A stretch of DNA of 64,000 nt. Source: Flectonema sp. DT1601 (Eukaryota > Euglenozoa > Diplonemea > Diplonemida > Diplonemidae). The position numbers were made by a program, and so were the translations under genes. Shown here in pieces: positions 48,336-56,818 of this stretch. Within the stretch, counting starts at the first letter, position 1. Each line of letters starts with the position of its first letter. The notes beneath the pieces are model-generated. The model did no database searches. It was not told the DNA's origin and saw only the letters and a program-made list of their open reading frames with translations. Location of the stretch: positions 510,001-574,000 of the forward strand of contig OZ025814.1 in assembly GCA_964019425.1 (NCBI GenBank), given 5' to 3'.

Positions 48336-49885
48336 GCATTAGTGGTCTTAAATGCCACGTGGGGAGGTTCCTCGTCTGGAACAGAACATATGAGCACTGT
48401 CTGGCGATTCTGGTGCATTCACAAAATAAAGCTTTTGTTGGTGCTAAAGGTGAACCGATGTGACGTGTCCAGATGTTCAGCTGGTCCATGCAGATGTTTC
48501 CTCGTACGCCAACTTCAATAGTAAAAATGTTACAGTCGAAGCCATTAGCGATGATCGAGTCTCTTAGCTTTAGGTATTTCTTTTCCTTTAAGACATGAGA
48601 GGTTTCGAAACGATCTTCATTTGGACACGTCAGCTCCAGAATCAGTGCTCTTTTCGCAAAAAAAGAATAAATAAAAATGTCTGGTCTTAGAGAGGACGAG
48701 ACATGGCACACTTCAAGAGGAACAATTAGGCGGTTATCACCGACATCGTCGAGGATGACCCAATCATTCGCTAGTGAAAGTTCGCCTGTCTCTTTAGAAA
48801 TTCTTTCTAGGGGTTTATTTTCCCCTGTTTTTAAAAAAGTTTGAGAGGGAGGCGGGAGGTTTTCTTTTCTTTTGTTGGCTTTTATTATCAACTCTTCCAA
48901 GAAGATAACAATGCGTTTTAGAACGCTGTCGTGACGCCACGTGAACCTCCCTTGTGTTAAAGAGACAGGACAGCCTGTTAAGACATGCCTGAGGGTAGGA
49001 TTCACTTTGCCACACAAAACACAATTTTGGTCCACATTGGTGATGTTCCACCTCTTTAAATTATCTTGTGAGGGGAGGGTGTTTGTAACCGCTTTCAGTT
49101 GAAATGAGATATAGGCAGGATTTCCCTCCCTAAGTACCTTATTCCAGGTGAAGTCGTTTATCATACATTTAGACCACTCCTTCCATTGACCTTGGACTTG
49201 TAATTTATTCAAAGAGTTCAGTAGTTCATCTGTGGCTTCCACTTCAAAACGCAAGGAGATCGGGGCGAGTAGTACGTAGATCGCGCAATCGGTGACCAAG
49301 ACCAGCTGATTGCTTCGCAAGAGAACGGTAAGAAAAAAACTTAATAAGGCGCTCCCACTCAGCAGAAGCTGAAAACTTTTTCGACCAGTTGGACGATTTC
49401 TCCATAATAACATTGTAGACACCGTGCATGTCAGAGTCCTGTGAGGATCTGAGGATGTCTAGTTTAATTGATTGCGCTTGTTTATATAGCGTCTCAACTC
49501 TTTTGTGTCTGAGACCAACAGTGTTCTTTGAACCGGTAAAAAGGATGACTGTGTTCGCAGAGCGGACAAATCCCCACCATTTCTTCAAAAAAGGTTTAAT
49601 AATTTTGTCCATTTTTTTGGCAAAAGGGAGAGATAAGTCATGGATCATCAAACTCCATGTTAACCTTGACAATAACAAGTGTTGGACAGACCAAGCCTTC
49701 TGAGACCCATACAGTGGCATGGCGTCGATTTTTTTTAAAAAATTCCTGGTAAAAGTGGTCAGGCGCTCTCGCAATTTCTGTTCTTTGGCGTTCGGCTCAA
49801 ACCAACGCCCGAGGTATTTGAACTCTCCAGCTTCCTGGAGATTCGTAATCGGAACATTGTTAATCTTCAGGTCCGGGTTAGCTGA
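48336..49885 (-). mobile_element. LINE fragment: RT thumb, zinc knuckle and restriction-like endonuclease
   Basis: The minus-strand order fits the 3' half of a non-LTR retrotransposon. A post-palm region (GEFKYLGRWFEPNAKEQKLR) comes first, then a CCHC knuckle (NCVLCGKVNPTLRHVLTGC), then GRFTWRHDSVLKRI, then an endonuclease of the R2/CRE type. The latter has RPDIFIY, ALILELTCPNEDRF and LKEKKYLKLRD (the PD...E...K-x-x-KY pattern), then FTIEVGVRG and CSYVLFQTRNLPTW. The first part (to about 49244) and the rest lie in different frames that overlap between 49244 and 49422, so at least one frameshift is present. The RT palm is missing and the 5' side joins element E. Confidence 0.85.
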
Positions 49886-49887
49886 AT

Positions 49888-50312
49888 AAATAAAAAAAAA
49901 AAAAAAAAAAAAAAAAGAGCATCTCCCTGCTATCCTCATATCCCCACAATAATATTATACCTTTTCATTTTCTCTTTCCTTTTCTGGTCTTTTTTTTTCT
50001 TTTTTCCTTTTTCATACAACGTTTTTTATTTATATTTTTTTTTTTTTTTTTTTTTTCATGTTTGATTATTTCCTCTTCATATTTTTTTTTTTCTATTCTT
50101 TCTTTTTTTTTTTTTTTTTTTCTCTGCCTCTCTCTCAATTCTGTTCGTTTCTTTGAAACGAAAATTCATTTGAATATTATTCCTTGGTCAGCAACCATCA
50201 TTGTCGCCCTTTGGGCCTGTTAAAAAAAAAAATAAAAATAAAAAGAAAGTTTACATCGGGAATAGGGCAGGAGCCAAAAGCTCCCAGTCCGTTACTTCCC
50301 ACTTATCGAAAT
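49888..50312 (-). repeat. element E, copy 5 (inverted)
   Basis: Complete E. On the minus strand its poly(T) runs directly into the LINE frame (SANPDLKINN...), so here E is followed by LINE and not by satellite. Its other end touches the second minisatellite. Confidence 0.9.
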
Positions 50313-51645
50313 TCTTGCGTGTGGAGCTGACGAATTTTGCAAACTTTGCGTGTGGAGAAAGCAGGTTTTTTGAAACTTTGTATGTGGAGCTGGCAGGTTT
50401 TTTAAAACTTTGCGTGCAGAGCTGACGAATTTGCAAAATTTGCGTGGAATTGGCAGGTTTATTAAAACTTTGCGTGTGTAGCTGCCAAGTTTTGCAAAAT
50501 TTGTGTGGAATTGGCAGCTTTTTAAAACTTTGCGTGTGGAGCTGGCTGGTTTTTTAAAACTTTGCGTGTGGAGTTGGCAGGTTCTTTGAAACTTTGCGTG
50601 TGGAGCTGCCAAGTTTTGCAAAATTTGTGTGGAATTTGCAGGTTTTTAAAACTTTGCGTGTGGAGCTGACGAAATTTGCAAACTTTGTGTGGAGCTGGCA
50701 GGTTTTTTGAAACTTTGCGCGAAGAGCCGGCAGGTTTTTGAAACTTTGTGTGTTGAGCGGACGAATTTTGCAAACTTTGCGTGTGGAGCAAGCAGGTTAT
50801 TTGCAACTTTGCGTGAGGAGCTGCCAAGTTTTGCAAAATTTGTGTGGAATTTGCAGGTTTTTAAAACTTTGCGTGTGGAGCTGACAAATTTTGCAAACTT
50901 TGTGTGGAGCTGGCAGGTTATTTGAAACTTTGCGTGAGGAGCTGGCAGGTTTTTGAAACTTTGTGTGTGGAGCTGACGAATTTTGCAAACTTTGTGTGGA
51001 GCTGGCAGGTTATTTGAAACTTTGCGTGAGGAGCTGGCAGGTTTTTGAAACTTTGTGTGTGGAGCTGACGAATTTTGCAAACTTTGTGTGGAGCTGGCAG
51101 GTTATTTGAAACTTTGCGTGAGGAGCTGGCAGGTTTTTGAAACTTTGTGTGTGGAGCTGACGAATTTTGCAAACTTTGTGTCGAGCTGGCAGGTTTTTTA
51201 AAACTTTGCATGTGGAGTTGGCAGGTTTTTTTAAATTTTGCGCGAGGAGCCGGCAGGTTTTTGAAACTTTGTGTGTTGAGCGGACGAATTTTGCAAACTT
51301 TGCGTGTGGAGCAAGCAGGTTATTTGCAACTTTGCGTGAGGAGCTGCCAAGTTTTGCAAAATTTGTGTGGAATTTGCAGATTTTTAAAACTTTGCGTAGA
51401 GTTGGCAGGTTTTTTGAAACTTTGTGTGTGGAGCTGGCAGGTTTTGCAAACTTTGCGTGAAATTGGCTGGTTGTTTAAAACTTTGTGTGTGGAGTTGGCA
51501 GGTTTTTTAAAACTTTGCGCGTGGAGCTGATAAATTTTGCAAACTTTGCGTGTGGAGTTGGCAGGTTTTTTGAAACTTTGTGTGTGGAGCTGGCAGGTTT
51601 TTAAAATATTGTGGAGCTGGCAGTTTTTGCAAACTTGGTGTTGAA
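50313..51645 (+). repeat. minisatellite array 2 (unit about 31 bp)
   Basis: Same unit family and orientation as array 1, about 43 units, less homogeneous. A local higher-order unit GGAGCTGGCAGGTTATTTGA... recurs three times between 50,900 and 51,120. ORFs reading through it are by-products of the unit. Confidence 0.95.
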
Positions 51646-51826
51646 TTCCAGTTGATGATTTCAAATCAATATTATTATTAAATGACTAAAGTTGAAGATC
51701 CCATGTTGGCCAAGAAAGAGGTTTGCTATTCCTATTCGAAATGTAAACATTAAGTGTAAATTAGTCACTGCTATCTCTAGCATCGCATAAGTAGTATTTC
51801 CAAGTATAGCAGCATTTGTATGTATT
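51646..51826. other. unassigned spacer
   Basis: Non-repetitive A/T-rich sequence between the minisatellite and the RT fragment. It may belong to the same LINE copy; nothing specific is seen. Confidence 0.3.
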
Positions 51827-52064
51827 ATGGAGAAGAAAAAAAACAAGTGCGCACCTGGACGAAACTATTTGCCTTATTTAGTTTGGAAAAAGGTTCTGAT
51901 TTTAGTGGAATCAGTTTATAAAGTCTTTGAGATTATATTTACAAAAAAACAAAACCCAGAGTGCTGGGGTTGCTTATGTCAGTATGCTTCTCAAGCCGAA
52001 CTCAGATGGTAAAGACATCACAAAAGCGAGACCGATTGCAGTAGGTAATTGTGATGGGAAGCTA
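51827..52064 (+). mobile_element. LINE fragment: RT finger region
   Basis: Frame CAPGRNYLPYLVWKKV...NPECWG continues, after a one-base frame change, as VAYVSMLLKPNSDGKDITKA and RPIAVGNCDGKL. This is the usual APGxDGLPYxxWK...WGxAxVxxLxK...RPIA layout of the fingers of LINE reverse transcriptases. The 3' end is cut by the composite module at GATGCTTGCGC. Confidence 0.75.
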
Positions 52065-54118
52065 TGCGATGCTTGCGCAGGGAGAGCCAAGGGTCGAGAA
52101 CCCTTGAGATTACCTTTGTTTCTTTTTGTGACTGGATTGCAGTGGCGCAACCCATCACCCCACCTGTTGGTATCTTTTTATTTTTTTTATTTAAAGAAAA
52201 AAGCAGGCTAAGTCGCCTGAGCTGGCATCGCCAGAATATTTAACTTCACATGGCAATGTCAGCTCGTGAAGGGATCCAGTTGGATCAAAGGTTTTCTCCC
52301 CCCACTCTATTTATCGTCATTGGTGCGCACCTTCGAACAGGAAGGCCAACATTGACGGAATTTTTTACTTCTCTTCCCAAGGTTGAACCTTGGGAAAAAA
52401 ACAAACAATAAACACAGTGTAGACAAACACCCGCCGGACATCTGCAGAGCAGCGATCGATGTCGATGTCTTCGTTGTCGAACTTCCTGGCGTTTATGTTT
52501 TTGTTTTTAACAACAACACAACACCAACTAACAGGTTTGTCTCATTGCCCGTTCTTTCTTGTTTCCCTTTGCCGCCGGAAGAACGAAGGTCGACGGAGGT
52601 CCGAAGCATTGCTTGCGATGATGTTCCGGTATGTGTTGCGTCTCTGTTATTTGTTTGTTTCAACTCAATTGGTTCATCTCAGGTTTTAGAAGTCTTCGTC
52701 CTGTTCGATGGGAAGGGCCTGAACCAAAAGTTCACTGCCCCTATTCCTCTCCCAAATCTCCTATCCAGCTTGCCACATGACTGTGTGACATTATTGCTAC
52801 ATTGTAGCTCCCCTACAAAAACCTTTTTTTTTTGCAGTTGTCTTTTGGTTGTAGCAACTTTTATTTTATGCTTTTCTAATGTCCCAAAGTTGGTTTATTT
52901 TACTTTTTTTTTCTGCAAGGGAACAGTCCAAAGCATAAGTCCGAACAGCCCTAAGGCCAGTGAACGCACTGATTGTTTGGTATTGTACTCCAGAGAAAGT
53001 TTGGTTTGTATCTCCCGGGTACCCCCCTTGCGATGCTAGCGCAAGAGTCGGGGTGTTATGTATTCCTCTCCGTTGCGCTACTTTATTTTTATTTATCTTA
53101 TTTTATTTAATTTGTTAAAAGAAAACAGGTAACTTTACATGAGCATCGGCTCGAACGGCTCTGGCGAAGCGAGTGAACGAGTCTGATTGCTGAGTATTGT
53201 ATTCTGTTTTCTTGTATTTTCTTTTTTTAATTTATTTCAAACAGGGCAACAGGGGGAAAGTTTGGTTTGTATCCCCTGGGTGTTTAGCGTCACCTGTTGA
53301 GGTGTAACGTATTCTGTTTACTTCTATCCCTTTGTTTTTTTTTTTATTTCAAACAGGACAGCAGGGGGAAAGTTTGTTTCGTACCCCCCGGGTGCTTAGC
53401 GTCACCCTCCATGCGATGCTTGCGCAGGGAGAGCCAAGGGTCGAGAACCCTTGAGATTACCTTTGTTTCTTTTTGTGACTGGATTGCAGTGGCGCAACCC
53501 ATCACCCCACCTGTTGGTATCTTTTTATTTTTTTTATTTAAAGAAAAAAGCAGGCTAAGTCGCCTGAGCTGGCATCGCCAGAATATTTAACTTCACATGG
53601 CAATGTCAGCTCGTGAAGGGATCCAGTTGGATCAAAGGTTTTCTCCCCCCACTCTATTTATCGTCATTGGTGCGCACCTTCGAACAGGAAGGCCAACATT
53701 GACGGAATTTTTTACTTCTCTTCCCAAGGTTGAACCTTGGGAAAAAAACAAACAATAAACACAGTGTAGACAAACACCCGCCGGACATCTGCAGAGCAGC
53801 GATCGATGTCGATGTCTTCGTTGTCGAACTTCCTGGCGTTTATGTTTTTGTTTTTAACAACAACACAACACCAACTAACAGGTTTGTCTCATTGCCCGTT
53901 CTTTCTTGTTTCCCTTTGCCGCCGGAAGAACGAAGGTCGACGGAGGTCCGAAGCATTGCTTGCGATGATGTTCCGGTATGTGTTGCGTCTCTGTTATTTG
54001 TTTGTTTCAACTCAATTGGTTCATCTCAGGTTTTAGAAGTCTTCGTCCTGTTCGATGGGAAGGGCCTGAACCAAAAGTTCACTGCCCCTATTCCTCTCCC
54101 AAATCTCCTATCCAGGTC
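52062..54118 (+). repeat. composite module, direct tandem, about 1.5 copies
   Basis: Unit order C-B-A-D-C-B-A with a period of about 1,347 bp (for example the A frame at 52383 and again at 53730, identical over most of its length). Unit C holds GGGTCGAGAACCC and GGGTGCTTAGCGTCACC; the B/A border holds the perfect hairpin CCCAAGGTTGAACCTTGGG. The same module is inverted at 39216..41072. Confidence 0.9.
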
Positions 54119-54185
54119 TTTTGTTCTTGCTTTTCGGGGAGGCCATAGCCAAAAGCTAACAGTCCAAATCTCACCTGGCAACTAA
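54119..54185. repeat. short repeat with the AGCTTTTGGC core
   Basis: Reverse complement reads CCAGGTGAGATTTGGACTGT followed by TAGCTTTTGGCTATGGCC, matching 37871..37915. It joins the module to the RT palm fragment. Confidence 0.7.
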
Positions 54186-54462
54186 CCCGATTCCTTTCTG
54201 CAAGAGGCAATTGCGACTCACACGCTTGCGAAATTCCCGTTTCAAAAAGGATTCCTGAGAGGTGTATCTGGATGTATCGAACATGCTCCGATAACAGGAG
54301 AAGCACTGAAGGATGCCAAGATGAACAAGAGAAACTTGGTAGTTGTTTGGGTGGACTTAGCAGATGCTTTTGGCTCTGTTAAACACCAACTTATTTTTTT
54401 CGTGATGGAATATTTCGGAATTAGCAAGAGTGTGATTGATTTTTTTAAGTTTATGGGATCGC
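54186..54462 (+). mobile_element. LINE fragment: RT palm region
   Basis: One open frame reads PDSFLQEAIATHTLAKFPFQ, KGFLRGVSGCIEHAPITGEA and then LVVVWVDLADAFGSVKH. QKGF-x2-GVSGCIEH and VDLADAFGSVKH are RT blocks; the first Asp of the catalytic set is in VWVDLADAF. It ends before the YxDD block. It fits between the finger fragment at 51827 and the thumb fragment at 49885, but on a different strand from the latter. Confidence 0.85.
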
Positions 54463-55340
54463 TCAGGGTCTTGTGGAGACCACCAGTGTTGTGCGTTGAT
54501 AGGCAAGGTGATCAACCTTGACATTCTTTCTTTTCTCTCCTGTTGTAACAAACACAAAATACACACACAGTTTACAGGTACTCGCATCTGCTGGAGCGAT
54601 ATCGATGCTTCCGTTGTCTTCCCTGGCATTGTCTTTAAAATAACACTTGTTCTCTCCCCTGTTATTCAAATTCTCTGCTAAAATTACAACACAATTAAAA
54701 CAGTGTGTTGTGGTGCAGGGGATATAGGCAATCTTTTTGAGATCGGCCTTCCCTTTCCACATTGCCATGGAGCGTCTTCATCCATCATCTCCAATCGATA
54801 CCGCTCTGTGTGACTGCGGCGAGCGGTGAGAAAGAAACAAAGAAGTAATGGTGCAAACCTGTTTGTTGTGTTTGTTTTTGGCTAAGGTCAACCGCAAAGT
54901 CACACAGGGACATCGAAGAATCAGCATCATTGCTGGCGCTCCATGCATGTTGCAATGTGGCAACAGCCCTCTGCACTATGTTTGTGAGCGCAGAGCAGCC
55001 TCTTCTCTTCCCTGCAAGCACACTTGGTCATGAGGTGGATGGCATGTGAAGTTGGAGAAATCTGCCTCCTCATGACCCAAGTGACTCACGTTGCTGTCAA
55101 CTAAGCCAGGCTTAGGCAGCACTCGGTCCAGATGGACAAGTGTGCTAAGGCTGCTCCAATCACGCTCGCAATCATATTTTGCATTAAGATGCAGGGTTCT
55201 GCGCTGTTGAGTTGTGGTAGTTGAGATGCTTGATCAGTTTAGTGTCATGATCAGGAACAACGAAAGATACAAAAACAGAACAACAGAATACAGATTATAA
55301 AGAATACAGAATATAAGTACCCACAGTAAGACTTCCGGAA
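54463..55340. repeat. older, diverged relatives of the composite module
   Basis: The first 170 bp are inverted relative to 37960..38110. GCGATATCGATGCTTCCGTT and CCTGGCATTGTCTTTAAAAT resemble unit A (ATCGATGTCGATGTCTTCGT), and 55200..55300 is an inverted copy of 22810..22910. Divergence is much higher than inside the block. No gene is supported. Confidence 0.65.
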
Positions 55341-55859
55341 AAAGAAAGATGCTAGCAAAACACATCTTCTCTCTCGCTTCTGTTTGTTATGACTAACAAA
55401 AGAAGGAAAAAAATGATTGACCGTGGCCAAAAGTCACCAGTCCATATGTCATTCAAACAGACTTCTTTTTTTCTTATTCCTTCCTTCCTTCCCGCTCCCC
55501 AACTTTTAATAAAATCGTGATCAGCTCAGTGATCGTTTATCACTCTTGATTATATATTTTCTTTTTATTCTCTATCTGTTCTGGTCTGTTACTTCATTTG
55601 TCACGTTTAATTTTATTTATCGTTTACTTTTCATCGGTTCCCATCTGTTTTATTTTCAATCAGTTCTGGTCTGTCTTATCTTTAACTTAGTATTAAATTA
55701 GTTTCTGATTTATATTAAAGAAAACTTGCTCATTATATTAAAAAAAAAAAAAAAAAAAAAAAGATACCAGGAAGAAAACAAAAAAAAAAGTCGCAAAAAT
55801 AAATAAATAAGGGAAGTCAAAGGTTCTTCTCCCTTTGAGAAGAAGGAAATCAGGATAAA
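55341..55859. repeat. older block Q/R copy plus poly(A)
   Basis: CCTTCCTTCCCGCTCCCCAA, GTGATCAGCTCAGTGATCG and CTGTTCTGGTCTGTTACTTC match blocks Q and R with many differences. Around 55400-55450 another AGTCACCAGTCC / GGCCAAAAG core occurs. 55738-55760 is poly(A). No gene. Confidence 0.65.
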
Positions 55860-56710
55860 AAACCTGAAAGCGGAGGGCCGTGGTGAAGATCATGCCCCAG
55901 ATCTGCAAAGCACCATTCCTGGGAAGGTTCCTCGTTTGGAACAAAACATAAGAGCACTGTCTGGCGATTCTGGTGCATTTACAAAACAAAGCTTTAGTGG
56001 GAGCTAAGGGAGCACCGATGTGGCGTGTCCAGATGTTCAACTGATCCTTGCAGATGTTTCCTCGTACACCAACTTCGATAGTGAAGATGTTGCAATCGTA
56101 GTCATTGGCGATGATCAAGTTTCTCAGACTTAGATATTCGTTTTCTTTTAAGACGTGAGATGTTTCAAAACGATCTTCATTGGGGCACGTTAGCTCCAGA
56201 ATCAGTGCTCTTTTCGCGGAAATTGAATACTGTAAAGGGAAATATTCTTGTGGGGAAAAACCCGCGAGTTTTTTTATTTTCTCTGAATCCGCGAGAATAT
56301 TTCCCCACGGGAATATTTCCCTGCCAGCATACATTTTATCCAGCCATTTTTTTTTGTGAAGAAAATATATGTGCTACAAAGGAAAGTTTCAGCAAAAATT
56401 ATTTTTATTGTGCAGTATGGTTGTTTTTTATTGTGTTTGCTCGGTAAATGATGCTTTGTTCCAACTTACGATGGAAGCCCAAGGATTTTTTATATTCTTG
56501 ATCCACTGACTGACTTTCGCAAAAATACTCTGTGGCAGGGAAATTTTTTTGTGGGAGAAACCCGCGAGTTTGAAAAAAATCCCCAAATCCGCGAGAATAT
56601 TTCCCTTTACAGTAAATAAAAATGTCAGGCCTTTGAGAGGACGAGACATGATAAACTTCAAGGGGAACAATCAATCGGTTGTTCATTACAACCAAACCAA
56701 CCCAACAAGA
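55860..56710 (-). mobile_element. LINE fragment: restriction-like endonuclease, interrupted by a MITE
   Basis: The minus-strand frame has NNRLIVPLEVYHVSSS, RPDIFIY, then after the MITE SAKRALILELTCPNEDRFET, ENEYLSLRN, FTIEVGVRG and CSYVLFQTRNLP. It aligns with the endonuclease at 48,370-48,720 with scattered substitutions; the KKY of that copy is NEY here, so the nuclease lysine is changed. It diverges from the other copy after RNLP. The excised sequence restores one frame through RPDIFIY...FAKRAL-type sequence. Confidence 0.85.
56230..56612. mobile_element. MITE with TA target duplication (Tc1/mariner-like ends)
   Basis: Terminal inverted repeats start CTGTAAAGGGAAATATTCT and the element is flanked by TA at 56228-56229 and 56613-56614. 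The unoccupied site is visible in the paralogous LINE copy near 48668, which reads GAATAAATAAAAATG with a single TA. Internal inverted sequences (CCCGCGAGTTT, CCGCGAGAATATTTCCC, GGGAAAT near both ends) extend the folding. At 383 bp it has no coding capacity. TA duplication points to the Tc1/mariner superfamily; other TA-using groups are possible. Confidence 0.9.
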
Positions 56711-56786
56711 AGGGTTTGACATCGGAGCAATATTTGGGAATGAAACAAATAAGTCGTTGTCCTCATTTGTTCTGTGTGTTAATTAA

Positions 56787-56799
56787 TATTTATTTACAG
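56787..56799 (+). promoter_or_regulatory. predicted splice/trans-splice acceptor
   Basis: TATTTATTTACAG ends exactly 19 nt before the ATG of the beta-helix protein gene. No upstream exon in frame is seen, so a leader addition is plausible. Confidence 0.5.
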
Positions 56800-56818
56800 T
56801 TACAAGTAGTTTGCAACA

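Noticed and set aside
52375-52396. CCCAAGGTTGAACCTTGGG hairpin as a terminator or T-arm
   Set aside because: It is a border between module units B and A; bacterial-type terminators do not apply and no tRNA body surrounds it.
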